From contig NC_079880.1 in the NCBI RefSeq assembly GCF_029227915.1, positions 9,639,501-9,703,500 on the forward strand: DNA of 64,000 nt. Direction: 5' to 3'. The DNA is from Hydractinia symbiolongicarpus. Lineage: Eukaryota > Cnidaria > Hydrozoa > Anthoathecata > Hydractiniidae. Below, piece by piece: positions 24,101 through 37,122 of the stretch; the stretch's first letter is position 1; each line of letters starts with the position of its first letter. The position numbers and the translations under genes were made by a program. A model generated the notes under the pieces. That model had not been told where the DNA came from. It searched no databases and was given only the letters and a program-made list of their open reading frames with translations.

Positions 24101-27100
24101 ATAATAAGCGCCCCTGCTTAAATAACCGCAAGATGGCTACCTTTATGTTTCATGTACATTTAACAACTTATTATTTTCTTATAAAGTTATGATATACAGT
24201 TGATCCCTGCAAACAAAAACGAGACATGCACGTCGGAATTATAAGAACATTTAAAAAAGACAAAACAAGAAATTACCGATATAAAAATTTCATATAAGGA
24301 TAACGATTATGTGAAATGAAAATTCAACGAAAGCATGACTATTAAAATATATAATAGGTCATTATTAAATAAAAAAGTTGAGATAAAAGTACTCCAATTT
24401 CTCCTATTTTGGGAGAACATTTTATAACAATTTTAAGATTTTTAAATTGTCTATAGAGTAATTATGTCAAGTTTATTTTTTAACTGTTTTTACTAAAATG
24501 TAGTTTATGTTATTAATTTTATCTGATGATGATGTGACATAGTTTACAAAGAAATATATTCTTTTTTGCCTTTAAACCCAATCAAAAGTATTAATAAATA
24601 ATGAAAAAGCAATCGCTTAAATCTTACGTTTTTAAAAAAGTACTATATTTAAGTTACTTTAAGAATTTAAACTGGTAATCTCTAAAATTCAACTACAAAT
24701 ATAAGTAAATATTAATTAACAAAAAGATGTGGCTGACATTCAATCTTTTGGCTCTTCATTGTATGATAAGCAAATAAGCTGACCCTAGAATCCTCAAAAC
24801 ACATATTCCTAATAAAAAAGACATTGTATTAGAGTGATGAGAGAATGTGTCTGTTTTCTCCTATCATTTTTGTTATACAACCACAGATAATTTAAATTTA
24901 TTGTTTATAACTTCCATATAGTTACATTGTGTACTGGGGATTATCATTGACACTAGCACTCTAGCATGCTTTATGTACCTTAATATGCTCTTAACGGGTA
25001 AGCTATTATCGAGAGAAAAACTAATTGAAATGACTAATAAAGAGATTAATAAAGAAGAGGTGACAAATAGGTAGCTGTATTGATGATACGTGTCTTATGA
25101 CAACCTTTTGTACAGAAGGTAGACGCTGGAACACTCTAAGTGTTTTACAAAACAGAAAGAACTCCCCTTTTGCAAAAATTTGCCTACAATATTTACCAGC
25201 GAAAGCAGAAAAACAAAAAACATCAAAAATTTAAATTGAATGAAGTAGCCACATAAAATAAGCTCCACTTGCGATAAAAATAACTAATGTTGGTATGGAA
25301 GTACGTATACTTTTTTTTACAAACATAACACTTTTTTTTCGTGACTCACAAAAAATCTTACGAATTTTCTTTTTTATGTGACTTTGTACCAGTCTTCAAT
25401 GTGTTAACTCGTTTATCATTAGTTTAAAAAATCTCAAAAGATGATTCTAAAATTGCAGGACTCCATTATTTCATGTGTTTTTCATCAAAAAGTTGTAGAT
25501 TTTAATCTAACGCCGGAATAATTAAATTTTTTTAATAATAAAGACAAAGATTGAATTACCGTGAGTTTTCTAATTTGTGGGGAGAGCCATTTCTGCGAAT
25601 TTCAAATAACTTTTTGTCCTCTAAGCATTAGCACGGGTAAAGTATTGGGAATTTTCTATTTTACTCTTATTTAGTGCAGTTAAGGTCAAAATTTCCTCTA
25701 ATTATGTTGTCGATGGACTACCAAAAAATTTTGTCGATTACCATTAAATTTTGCAATGCAAAAGGATTGCCTTTATCAACATCTGCATCACCTTCATTTT
25801 TGGAAGTATTTGCCATGCATATTTTATAAAAGGATACATTTTGAACTTTATCTTTGTCTGTAGACGTAATTCCACAGACATCAAAAAGATCTTTTTACTA
25901 TCTCGGTGTCGAGTAAAATCATGCTGTAAGCTTCCTCTACCCAATCAACCGAGGTTCGGCGACTAAATGGAGTTTTTTACCATATACGCAACCCAGCGTT
26001 TTCTCAAAATGGCCCTAAACAGCTTGTTAATACAGACGATCATAGGCTGGAATTAAAAGAAATGCAACCAGCAGGAATCATTAGAAAATCTGATTTCTAC
26101 TGCACTAAGCCTCCACGTCATCAGTTTATGTGCTGAAAAAGCATCGAAGGTAAGCAACGGATTCTTAAAATCGAGTGTCTCTGACATTAGTTTAATATGT
26201 TTCGACCAAATATCTTTCAACCAAACTTTTTTCCCCTGTGAATATAATCATAGGGCGGATCATTGTACCATCCAAAGTTACGCTTCAAACTGTGCACGAA
26301 AAACTTTGGCTGAGATTGAATACTTTAAAGGCAGAAAGACAAAAAATGAAAAGTGAGTTGAAAAAGAAGAAGTAACCTAGAATGGACAAAAATAAAACAA
26401 AAAAATGGAAAAATGATGAAAATAACGTATAATAAAGTATAATAAAGACACAAGAAGGATTGTTATTTTTTCCCCTCTAATTTAGTGCGGTAATGATCAA
26501 ATTTCCCTCTAAATTTTTGTGCAGTTTGAGTTGATGACATGACAGACAGTTTATCTCCTCTTATTATTACTGCAGCATTTCCATAATTATTACTTTTTCG
26601 GAGACACTTAATTAGAAAAATTATGATATGTCTCGTGTAAAACCCGTGACTATAAATGGAAACAGTTAATAACGCACTTTCCACAATTGAGTAATAGGAT
26701 GTTTTCTTTTGAACTTTCAGTTTAATAAAATACGGAATATTTTTGTAGAGATCCGATAGCTGTTGTTGTAGAATATTGTGGACAATAAAGTCGTATTTGC
26801 CTGTCACCACAATACAAACGGAATTAAGAAAAGTTATTGGATTACATATATGTTTTCGAAAATAATTTCAAAATTCAAATTATTTCTTTTAAACATTTTT
26901 TTTTTCTTTAATGACCCAGACTTTTGAAAATTTTGCATGTAAAATATGAAATATTGCATTTACATTAGACAATCTTGCTGGATATATATGTCGTAAATGA
27001 TAAAATTATTTTTTTAAATATGGTCGAGTTTTTCTCACGTTTTGATTGGGTTTGATTGAGGTCAGTGCAATTTTTTTACTTCATTATTTCAATCCTAGGA

Positions 27101-27870
27101 TTGGTTAAGTAAAGTTATAGTTTTCTTAAAGACGAAAATAAAACATTTTTATCATACAGGATTTAATTATTCTTTTGTTCGCATATTACCACTGGATTGC
27201 TACGAAGGAGTCAGTGCTCTCCTCCACCGAGGAGAAGTTCACTTTTGACTTCTAAGGGATTTGTAATACATTGAATGTGACTTTCCTTTTATTCAATTAT
27301 TCAAAATAAAGAAACTTCTTGAACTATGACTGAGATTTAACAATTAGTGTACCGAGTGTACAAAATACAATGATTTGTGTTCGCTATATATGATTAAATA
27401 ATTGTCGCCCATTTTCACAAAAAGATTCCTGTCTTGTTTCAGTTCTTTATATTTCACTCACCCGTCTTATGAAATATCTAAACTATATATGATATTTTAA
27501 AAATAAAAACTCTCAAATTTTGACTGTTATTGGATTCTATAAAACATACAAAGTAACCTGCGTAATGACATAAATTTAACTATCATTTTTTTTTTTTTTT
27601 GGAAGCTTTTTCCGATTTAGAAGCTTATTAATACGGTGATTTATGTATGTCTACATCAAGCAAACAGATTAATTAATTTCAAAACAGAGACCACAAAGGA
27701 AATCAAAAATTGAAACAATTTATTTTGTTAAATTAAAGCTAGGTCGCATTAATAACAATGCAACACGGTTGCTAAAACAAATAATAATTTGTTATTCGGA
27801 AAAACAAATTTCCATATCCGATTCCTCTGATTACATTTTTTAATGAAAACCGAAAATTTAATTACAATGG
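21180..27870. other. Intergenic stretch, little identified
   Basis: Apart from the GIY-YIG fragment at 23,488, I see no exon, TIR pair or RNA gene. A 115-codon minus-strand frame at 26,463-26,810 has no recognised domain. Similar strings (tttagtgc(a/g)gt, aatttcc(c)tctaa) at 25,670 and 26,475 hint at an unclassified repeat. Confidence 0.45.
23488..23715 (+). pseudogene. Penelope-like GIY-YIG endonuclease fragment
   Basis: Open frame SCYVGQTARHIITRYKKHI, then KPLKKHS, KIIDSNSNVFKLMTLDSLY and RLKPLINTKD before the stop. YVGQT...R..KH is the GIY-YIG core found at the C-terminus of Penelope-like retroelements, and the (E/D)(A/S)LYIR.LKP.LNTKD ending is typical. The frame is closed by TAA just upstream and no reverse transcriptase is seen. 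Confidence 0.6.
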
Positions 27871-27877
27871 AAATATC

Positions 27878-27885
27878 TATAAAAA
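27878..27885 (+). promoter_or_regulatory. TATA box of the astacin gene
   Basis: TATAAAAA lies 107 bases before the ATG at 27,985. A plausible start of transcription (cacagttcta, about 27,908-27,917) follows some 30 bases downstream, leaving a short 5' UTR of about 70-75 bases. The position is right for a metazoan TATA promoter; no TSS data support it. Confidence 0.5.
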
Positions 27886-27984
27886 GAAGGCAACGGGTTG
27901 GACAGTGCACAGTTCTAAGGGTACAGAGTAATCATCCATATCAGCTTATCTGTTTGTTATTCAAGAAAGGAGTTTAACCACAAA

Positions 27985-30900
27985 ATGAAGCTCGTGTTTA
28001 TCTTGTTACTTGTTGCAAGACTATGTGGTAAGTCAGTTCAACATTTGACTACTTAGCTATTTCTTCGATTGCATATATGTCAATTTATATTCTCCATATT
28101 TTTAGCATCTAAACAAAAAGACGAATCAGCTATGAGCAAAATATTGAAGGTAAATGATAACGACAAAAGTAAGTCATCGTATGATATTTTTGTTTAAGAT
28201 AATCATTGCTTGGATGGATGTTTCCTGGAAGGAAGGTTTGCGAGCAGAATATGTCACGCTTTTATACTCGTTCAAAACTTATCAAAAAAAAAAATCCGGT
28301 AAAATGTTTTTTTGCGATGTTACCGAAAATTCTCGAGAATTCTTTTTTTTTGTTTCTGTTTTGCACCCTTAATATTTTGATCCTTTAAGAGAATTTAATT
28401 TCTTGCACCACGAAGTGGCCTTAAAGCTTATAAAGCAGCAACGTCTGTCTTTCCATTGTTCGTAGCTCGCGGAAGTTATCGACTCAATTTTGCGAAGCTT
28501 TGTGCCCGCTACCATTTCTGCCTAAAAGTATACTCTTTCTTTAAGCATTCTATACGTATAAACACACCTTCAGCGTGTCATAACGCATGATGTTGGGGCC
28601 AAAGAGAAACTATTGATCCTGTCGTTCTGTGTACTTTCTTAAACCAAACGGAAGTCTTATTCACTATCCAGCAAGTTCTTAATGCATTTGTATTACCACC
28701 TGTTCCCACAGTGCAGTTGCATTTCCAAAAATAAAACGTCCATATCTAACAAATAGGGAACAGAAAAACGAAAGCAACTTTATTTTACTCTTTTACGGTA
28801 GCACTTATTGATAATTTCATAGCATGAACAACATTGTAGCTGCGCAGATCAAGTCTTGCCAGTAGTGCTGTCGACATCTGTATTTTGCTTTGTTTGCTAA
28901 CAAATACCCACTTCTTAGGTTCCCGGATTTTGGAGATCGTTTCAAAGATGCACAAAAATAATTGCTACATTTTTACAAAAATTACTAATTATGGCAAAAT
29001 ATTTCTTTTAGCATTGTTTTTTGGAGACGAAAAGTTGACAACAGAAGAAATGAGACAGCTTTTTCCAGATCAGTTTGGTGTTTCAAGAAAAAGAAGAGGA
29101 CTAACAAAGAAAAGTGCCAACTTGAGATAGCCTAATAACGAAATGCCTTACACGTTATCTGAGAGCTACTGTAAGTTGTACTCTAGTTTATTGTTTTGTT
29201 TTATCTTTTAAGAAGTTCAGTTTCACGCATTAAAAGCAGCTATAGATAAAACTTTGATTCATAAACTTCTGATTTAGTCATTAAAGCTTTTTTAATTAGC
29301 TTATCATATCGAAACCATAGGAGAATTTTCAACTTTCTTTCGGTTATTTTACTTGATCTCTAGATTTAGTTAAACCACTACCCCCAATTGAAAGGAAAAC
29401 CGAAATGGTATCTGCTACTCGTTGTTGACACAACAACGTTTTCTTCTTTGTTTAGCTGAAGCTGAAAAAACGAGCATTCGCGACGCTATAGATATCATCA
29501 GGTCAGTAACATGTATCCAATTCACCGAATACGCACCCAATAGTGCACCACCAGATCATGTGGCTATATTACCAAGATCAGGGTAAGGCTTTGTTGTAAT
29601 CCTTTTTACACTACAACACAATTTTTAATTATAAATTTAACAACGGTGAATTTGAATGCCACTAATTGGAACATTTATACTTTCGATGCTTTCTACTGCT
29701 TAATTTTAAAATTCTTTCGTTTGAACATATTTTCGACCCTTTCCTTATTCAAATTAGGGGATGTGCACTGTATCAGGCTGGCTTTCTACCTTCTTTTGCA
29801 ACTTAGCGGATACAAAAATCGCATATAACTGCGATTCTCGCGTGGGATTAGTTGGTTATTGAAATTGCGAAGCAGAACCATGAAATACTAAAGAGGATAA
29901 AACATTTTTCCATCCAATCATCTCAAAATAGAGATAATGATTGAAACCCTTCTTGTGAAATCACAAGAGTTTTTTTCTATTACAGAACACTCATTCCATT
30001 CTTTGCGCTGTTTCAATCTTTCACTGTTGATATCAATTAAGGGGAACCCACGTCGAAGCTCAGCCTGTAATTTTGGCATCGGCTCTCTATTTTACAGCAC
30101 AACATCAAAACTATTTAGCAAGATATATCTTTTTATTTCCATCAACACATACCTGTTAATTCTGGTAATTTTGTATTTTACGAAGAATAAAAAGTGAATT
30201 AACAAGTTCTTTGAAGAAAGTTTTTTTCTTCTTTAGTTACTTAGTATTAAAATATTTAAATCCACAAGGGTTTGCTGTATTAAGTGTTCTTAAGAAAGTA
30301 ATAACAATACATTTTAAGACGAGATCTTTAGTAAACTACCAAACTCTGCATTAAGATATCACCAAGAGTAGTTTTCGCCCCTTCCTCGTAACAAGAGTCA
30401 GCTATTTTAATAATTTTTTATACTTTTCTTACTCTAGGTGCTGGTCATACGTTGGAAAAATAGGGGGCGCACAACAATTATCTTTGGCACAGGAGGGGTG
30501 TATTAATTCAGGGACAATCATACATGAAGTACTTCATGCGCTTGGTGTCCACCACGAACAAGCGAGAGCCGACAGAGAAAGTTACGTTACAATCAATATA
30601 CAGAATATATTAATAGGTAATCGTAAAAATATGTCTTTTTTTGTCTATTTTTTTTTGTCCAAAACGCGTGAAAAAATGAATACAACAACCTCGATACTCT
30701 ACCTCACAGGTCGCGAATTTAACTTTGACAAACAAGATACTGATAGCTTGGACGTTGAATACGATCCAAAATCAGTGATGCACTATGGCAAGTAAGTGTT
30801 CATCCATGTTCTTCATAGTGAAGCGACTTGATTGAAAAGCTCAGAAGAAACTAAAAACATGCGCAAATATTTAAACGTTGTATTTAATTAAAATTTAGCA

Positions 30901-31956
30901 ATGCTTTCTCAAATGGTGATGGTCCAACAATAACTTGGAAAGCTGACCCGAATTTGCCATTAGGGGGAAATGAACTGACTGAAAAAGACATCGAACAAAT
31001 GAATTTATTTTACGAATGCAATGCTCCAACTACCCCGACTGTAACCACAACACCTGCAACAACTACTCCTGAAGAGACTACTTCTACAACCACCACCACC
31101 ACCACACCTGCAACAACTACTTCTGAAGAGACTACTTCTACCACCACCACTACCACCACTACCAACACCACACCTACAACAACTACTCCTGAAGAGACTA
31201 CTTCTACCACCACCACCACCACCGCACCTGCAGCAACTACTCTTGAAGAAACTACTTCTACAACCACCACCACCACACCTGCAACAACAACGAGTTCTAC
31301 CACAACTCAACGTAAGATACTTTGGAGTTACTCTAACAGTTCTTTAACCTTTATTTTTTGATTTTATATTTTTTCACACTTCAATTAATTTTTTTTTCAC
31401 TTGATGACATTGTTTGCCTTTTTGCTTTTCTTAAAATTGTATATAACCCGTGCTTGAGTTTTATTTTCACGACGGGACAAAATGATTTCACTTTACCGTA
31501 ATTTGTTTACTTTAAATGTTTTCGCCCAGAGTAGGCGCATGCATGTTACAATAAGCAAATTCTCAAATAGCGTTTCTATTTTTGAGAAGATAGTTTTCTA
31601 AAACATTATATTTCCTTTAAATATCAGCCTGTTGTGACACAACTTATTCAATTATTAGCCCTCCAGGGTTTCATTTGTAGAGACTTTGTTAAAATAAATC
31701 CTCTTAGCAGAGAAAGGTTTTGCAACTGAAAATACGTGTGTGGATTTTAGGCAAAACAATCAGAATTTAACAAAGAACCATACATAAATACACAGTATCT
31801 AACGAAGTTTTTACAAAATGGTAGCCCATGATCACGTGTCTTTTTTTAGGTTGTCGCGATAGATTAAAAATATGCTACTTGGTTCCACTTCAAAGAAGAA
31901 GATTATGTCGCAGACTTGGGAGAATTTGTCGTCGCTCATGTCGCTTATGTAGATGA
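27985..31956 (+). CDS. Astacin (M12A) metalloprotease with Thr-rich linker and C-terminal ShKT domain; one in-frame TAG
   Basis: Eight exons: 27,985-28,027, 28,106-28,168, 29,012-29,170, 29,456-29,582, 30,438-30,616, 30,710-30,791, 30,899-31,311 and 31,850-31,956; every junction is in phase with GT-AG ends. Order of parts: signal peptide (MKLVFILLLVARLCG), acidic propeptide, basic cleavage site RKRRG, astacin catalytic domain with the zinc site HEVLHALGVHH followed by EQARADRE, the Met-turn SVMHYG, a mucin-like Thr linker of about 90 residues with four EETTS repeats, and a 35-residue ShKT-type tail with six Cys ending CxxxCxxC. The tail has 13 Arg. Family role: secreted zinc endopeptidase acting on matrix or prey proteins. 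Oddity: exon 3 has TAG at 29,128-29,130, where astacins begin the mature enzyme with a Trp before Pro-Asn. The rest is intact, so this is either a fresh pseudogene, a sequence error or a recoded site. Confidence 0.85.
30996..31311 (+). repeat. Coding tandem repeat: Thr-rich mucin-like linker of the astacin
   Basis: Imperfect repeats of about 60 bases built from ACC/ACT/ACA codons, with four EETTST blocks. The high Thr density predicts O-glycosylation and a stiff spacer between the protease domain and the ShKT tail. Length is likely variable between alleles. Confidence 0.8.
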
Positions 31957-32045
31957 AGACAAAAGCCGAAAAGAGCTTAATGTTGTATGATAGTCCTGTT
32001 TGTCAGTTTTAATTTACGAATTTAAAATCCCTGAATGAATGCTAA

Positions 32046-32051
32046 CAATAA
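32046..32051 (+). terminator. Likely poly(A) signal of the astacin gene
   Basis: AATAAA occurs 90 bases after the TGA at 31,954-31,956, a typical distance for a short 3' UTR. In AT-rich DNA this hexamer is common, so the call rests on position. Confidence 0.4.
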
Positions 32052-32059
32052 ATTGGGAG

Positions 32060-33440
32060 AACAAGGATATTGGTCTAACACTTGCATATAAGCCTGATGC
32101 TATTGCTTTCATTCTTAACCTAGCTAGCATTCTAGTAACTTTAGGCAACTTGCCGTATGTTAATTATTTGTATCAGTTTATTGTATTACTTTATACTATA
32201 AATCTCGTAATAATTACATTGGTCGTTTTTCATCTCAACTGTTTTTATGCATCTTATTACACAAACATTTCCCAAAGTCATTGTATTCCCTAACCTAACG
32301 ACTTTCAAGTCTTTGTAACAAGTAAGACTTTGTAAAAATGCACAATCTTTAGAGGATACAACCTGCAACAACCAACTGTCTTAAAACAAGTATTATAATT
32401 ATAGATTGCTGTTCTGTCATCTCATCCTTAATTTCACACTCAACCTACTCTACACAGAGAGTTGTGTGACTGGGGGTAATAATCAAGACAGTTACAGTTA
32501 AAATCGTTGTTAATATAGCTATAAAAATTATGGAGTATGTGAACAAGAGATAAGTAACTTATCCTAAGATTACTAAAATGAGCATTGTATCATAAACGAC
32601 ATAGCTTAGCCACCTACTACATCCACAAACAATGGCGAAGTGCAACCAACCGCCACTGTAAAAGTAATGTTTTAAGAAAGTTGGTATAAGTCAAGGCGCT
32701 CAATTTCATAGCCAATCGGAAGATGACCCATTCAAACTAGTTTCTACATAACGATGTAAAAATGTCCAGCAATGTTTGATAGACATGAACCTAGCACAAC
32801 TCTGCCACATTTTATGCTCTAGTGTAGAGTGTCAAACCACACTGCAAACGAACTAACAGAGCGCTACCAACAGTCACAATCTTAACTATCAATACAACGA
32901 CATACATTTACATTTAGTAAGAAACAGATATTCATTTTACATTCAGGTGGAGTTGTTAGATAAGACCTAGTGCTATTAGACCCCTTTGCCAACCTTAACA
33001 GTGATTCGTAATGGCAGCACTTACAACATTTCTGAGCTCTTACAGACAAACGGTGTAAGGTTGTACACTGTTCAACAAACTTTCCTTGAAAAGTGGATTT
33101 ACACGTCATTGTGGTCGCGCAAATGTGCAACAATGCGTCTGCACATGCGCGACGTTTGTTTTACGCAACTTTCTCTCATTCGCCAGCATTCGCCGCAGTA
33201 GTTGGATTTAGTTTCACCACCCCGGTGAATGATTTTTTTCAATCAATCAGATTTTGAAACACAATTTTGAAACAAGGCTAGGGATTGACAGAAACTATAG
33301 TTGAAACATCAGTTTTTAAATGTTTTGCTGTAACAATTCTAAATTTAGGTATCTGGTTCTTACTAAAGCATAAAACGGTCATGGTGTATTGTTTGAAAAA
33401 AGTAATATTCATGAATTATCTGTGCATGTTTTTATTATGT
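32060..33440. other. No gene recognised downstream of the astacin gene
   Basis: Short frames on both strands at 32,039-32,371 and 32,882-33,201 lack domains, leader peptides or splice partners. Base composition is somewhat less AT-rich at 32,500-33,200. Confidence 0.45.
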
Positions 33441-33449
33441 GCAGATGAT

Positions 33450-33790
33450 AATATGATGTAAACAATGTATTTTATAATATTATTACTGTCAACATAATAT
33501 TATTATTTTTTCGACATAATTTAATCTTTCCACATAATTTCATTTTGTCGACATATTTTTATTTTGTTGACACAGTATTATTTTGTCTGATTATATTATG
33601 TTAACATAAGAAAATTAAGTCCACATAATAATATAAAGTCCACATAAATTATATTATCTTAACAGAATAATATCAAATCGATGTTATAATATTATGAAGA
33701 CATAATAATATTTATATTGACAAAAATAATAAAAGAAAATGTTGGCATAATTAACAATTTATGTTAATATATTTCACAATAATTTTTGGC
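33450..33790. repeat. Cryptic AT-rich repeat tract
   Basis: A run of 20-25-base quasi-repeats built from (g)tcgacataat, ttaacataa and ccacataat joined by attattattt. Not a clean tandem array. No gene evidence. Confidence 0.5.
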
Positions 33791-33807
33791 TTGGATTCAT
33801 GATGCGG

Positions 33808-35088
33808 CAGACTCTTGATATAACGAACCCCAATATTACGAACACCATTATTTAACAAACCAAAGTTCATTCCCCTTGGATTCTGCCTTAAGAAACTCTT
33901 ATAAATTCCCTCCATGTATTGAACTCACGATATAACTAACCCTCGATTTAGCGAACCAAATTTTCCGTCCCCTGAACCAATAAAACCTCTATATAACAAA
34001 CTCAAAGTAAAATACGACAAACAAAACCAAAACACACACAATGTTTTCAATATTTCTTCACCACGTAGACAATACTTTACTTACAGAAAAAAGAAAACGC
34101 AATGCAATGTCATCCTATTTAAGTGTTTCAAACCAGAAAATTTCAAAAAAGTTCAAATCTAAACACTAAGTGTAAACAAAACGCAAAAAATTATTAAAAC
34201 TTTTACGGTGAAGAAGGCAAATTAAAACAGAAAGTGAATGAAAATGAAGCGAGTAACAACATTGTCTCGACCTGGATTGCAAATAAATAAAAAATGACCG
34301 AAGCTTATCAATCAGGTCAATTCAACTCCAGTCAAAAAAAATTAAAAAGAGCACCAACAACTACCTTGATGAAGCTGTTTTTCTATGGTTTTGAAACGGG
34401 CGTTCACACAATACTCCTGTCAACGGAATTATTATCAAGAAAAAGTTATCTCTCTTTCCAAAAGTCTAGACTTTCTTCATTTCAAAGCTTCCGAGGGTTG
34501 GTTGGAGAAATGGAATCAGAGACACAATGTAACTTTTAAAGCTGTTTCGGGAAAAGAGAGTAGTGTTACCCCTACAATGATAGCAAGCTGGAAAGAGACC
34601 TCCCAACAGTTTTGTCAAGTTACGAGCTAAAAGATATATACAACGCTGACGAATTTGGTATTTACTACCACTCCCTCCCAAGCACTCCAATATAAATCTT
34701 TTCACTCCAAAGGAAACCGTTGCAGTGGTGGTAGGCATAGCAGGGTAAGATTTTCCGGATTAGAAGCTGGAAATGCAAACGGAAAAATTGCCTTCATTTG
34801 TTATTGGAAAATCCGCAAAGTCACGCTGTTTCAAGGGAGTTAAGAAGTTACCTCGCCGCTATCGGTCCCAAGAAAAGGCAGGATAGATGGGTACCTGTTT
34901 ATAGAGTGGCTTACGGAGATGGATCGGAAGTTTGAGGCCCAGGAGAGAAAGGTCGCCCTAATTATCGATAACGGTCCTGCTCATCCTACTGTCGAAGGGC
35001 TACATGCTATTGAGTTAATCTTCCTGCCACCAAACACGACATCTAAAACCAAGCTAATGGATCAAGGTGTGATCAGAAGTTTGAAAGC
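33808..35088 (+). pseudogene. Dead Tigger/pogo transposase and its element
   Basis: The 5' side (33,808-34,000) has repeats of the type gatataacgaac, typical of Tigger ends. From about 34,300 to 35,080 fragments in shifting frames spell Tigger-transposase motifs: GWLEKWNQRHNVTFKAVSG (Tc5-type DNA-binding half), then YNADEFGIYYHSLP, a catalytic DDE-region piece with NGPAHP-like sequence, and LPPNTTSK followed by MDQGVI. At least three frameshifts and stops. The 3' end is lost at the junction with the palindromic repeat at 35,090. Confidence 0.75.
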
Positions 35089-35089
35089 T

Positions 35090-35165
35090 TAATATTGCCC
35101 AAAATATTGCCCAAGGTCTAAGTACCGACCGAGCTTGGAAGGTCGGTGCAATGACTGAGTAATGC
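35090..35165. mobile_element. Partial copy of the palindromic element
   Basis: Contains attgcccaaggtctaag, the ccgaccgagcttgg hairpin and gtcggtgcaatgactgag, as at 40,699-40,755. It adjoins the broken end of the Tigger pseudogene. Confidence 0.5.
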
Positions 35166-35169
35166 GTTT

Positions 35170-36440
35170 TTCGAAAAATAAACACAAAAGATTGTCTTCT
35201 GATTGGTTGAAAGTTTACAGATAAATATTTCTTATATAACTTTATATAACTTAAATATAACTTTTTCCAACGTAAGGAGAAGCAAAATCAAAATGAGTGA
35301 AAATTATAGTGACAAATAAAACATAAACATGTTGGGTGATTTTTAAGACTATATCTCCATTGGTCTAAGGGCGTGGATGTTCACTTTAAAGACGTCTTAC
35401 ACCATTTTCATAGCTTGAAAGTTTTAAAGACAAGACTCTCTACAAAATGTTTGCTAAGGAGTCTTTTTTAGTAACCTTTTAAATAAACGCTACTGTATTT
35501 AGTAATATGCCGAATGGCAACACTAGGCACCGGAGTCTAATAATATAAGCTATGGCCATATTTTTTGATAACCAACGAAATTATAAGCAACTGCATTAAA
35601 ATCTGCAAAATTGTTAAGGAATTTTAAGTGTACCTACAGCTGGATAAGCCACATTTGATGCATTCAGCTGAGACAAAAAATTGAATACATATCGAACACA
35701 AAGAATCCATTTTTTCTTAAAAAATCGATTATATTTTTTTACGGGACACATTCTTTTTTATTCTTCTGCTTTTCAACCAAAAATTTATTTGCTGCTAAGA
35801 CATTATGAAATAATTTAACATAAAGTATACACTAGTTCAACCTTTTTAAATTTCGTAATCTCGACCTGACTCTTTAAGCGGGAGTTAAGGAGAAGATCCT
35901 GCATTATAACTTGCGACAACGTAGTATAAAATAAAACAATTAAAACGTAATTAAAATAGATTATATGACTTATTAGAGAAACCTTATAAAATTTCAGATG
36001 AATATCATTAGGAATATTATTTTGACTAATGTTCATGTATCGAGATACTTTTAATTATTATATATCTGCCAACCCTTCTTTATATACAATAAATCTAAAT
36101 GTTCCGTACAACCTTGCAATAACTGACGCGATATTCCAAGGTTGTTTTGGTATTTTTAATTTACAATACAATGACTTCCGTAAAATGCAATGACTTCCGT
36201 AAACAAAAACAAAATCGAGATATCGTTACTCCCTTCCATGGGCCTTCTATTTGGAAAAAATGCAATAGAAAAATAAAAAATGTCTGACAAAAAAAGAGAT
36301 GTATGTAATGAAGCATGTATTGCATGCCTGTTCGTCGATTATTAGATTTATCCACTCTTTAACGAACGGCCCTGCAATATCTGCTTATTATCTCATTTTT
36401 TACCCAGCAGAATTAGGAATTCAAGATTTAATGATTATAA
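35170..36440. other. No gene recognised
   Basis: AT-rich sequence between the palindromic repeat and the SWIM fragment. Frames at 35,815-36,036 and 36,161-36,355 (minus) have no recognisable content. Confidence 0.45.
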
Positions 36441-36449
36441 AATTTCTAA

Positions 36450-36790
36450 AGCATACAGTGGTTGGATATCAGGCATAACGTTTTCAAGCTTTGTGTATTT
36501 AAAGGAGAATGTCACAAATCTCAGTCGATCAATGATTCTTCTCATGCATTGTGGTTGATGGTTGAAAAAAAAATGTCAAAATTAGAGCTTGTCCCTGAAC
36601 ATGTATGGCAGGGATGTGTAGAAGTTTCAACCATGTAGCAGCCGCGATGTATAAACTTGACGCAGCAGTGCGTTTAGGATTGATAAAACTATCGTGTACG
36701 AGCAAAGCTAAGAAATTGTCACCAAGTCGTCAAGATGTCGCTCCAAAAAGAAAAAAAAAGTTGGACTTTTCAGGTAAAAACTTTGCATAA
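36450..36790 (+). pseudogene. SWIM zinc-finger fragment of a YqaJ/SWIM-type mobile-element protein
   Basis: Pieces in three frames: VFKGECHKSQ, ALWLMVEKK, TCMAGM and NHVAAAMYKLDAAVRLGL. These match the order E-V-x-HSQ, W-V-I-x-E-K, C-D-C-MAG and C-SHVAALL...EAA-RLGL of SWIM-domain proteins with a YqaJ nuclease that are multicopy in cnidarians. The second metal-binding Cys appears changed to Asn-context sequence and frames are broken. Confidence 0.5.
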
Positions 36791-37122
36791 CGGGGTAAGC
36801 AAGAAACGCAACCAAAGATATGTTTAACCCTCTTGTCTTAAGACATTTAAAACAATTAATGAAATAGTTTAAGATTTGCAGACCCAAACATACCAGCCCT
36901 ACAGAATACATACATAGTTAAAGCAACTCTTTAATCGCCGCCATGCTTTCATTTCCCTTAAGACAATAAGAAAAAGTTGCAATTTCAAATTTTTCTGACA
37001 TGTGCTAGTGACTTTGTATATTGTATATACATTTTTTAAGAATAAATGTTAACAAAAAGAAAGTCAAATAATTGTAGAAGTACTTAAATCTTTTCTTATA
37101 AAGCATGTTACAAACGTCCTCC

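Noticed and set aside
26463-26810. 115-codon minus-strand frame as a gene
   Set aside because: No recognised domain or splice partner; left as unidentified.
31005-31310. Two Gly/Val-rich and Cys/Arg-rich minus-strand frames
   Set aside because: Antisense shadows of the Thr-codon repeat in the astacin linker.
33450-33790. Origin of replication or matrix attachment region
   Set aside because: Only AT-richness supports it; this is not specific here.
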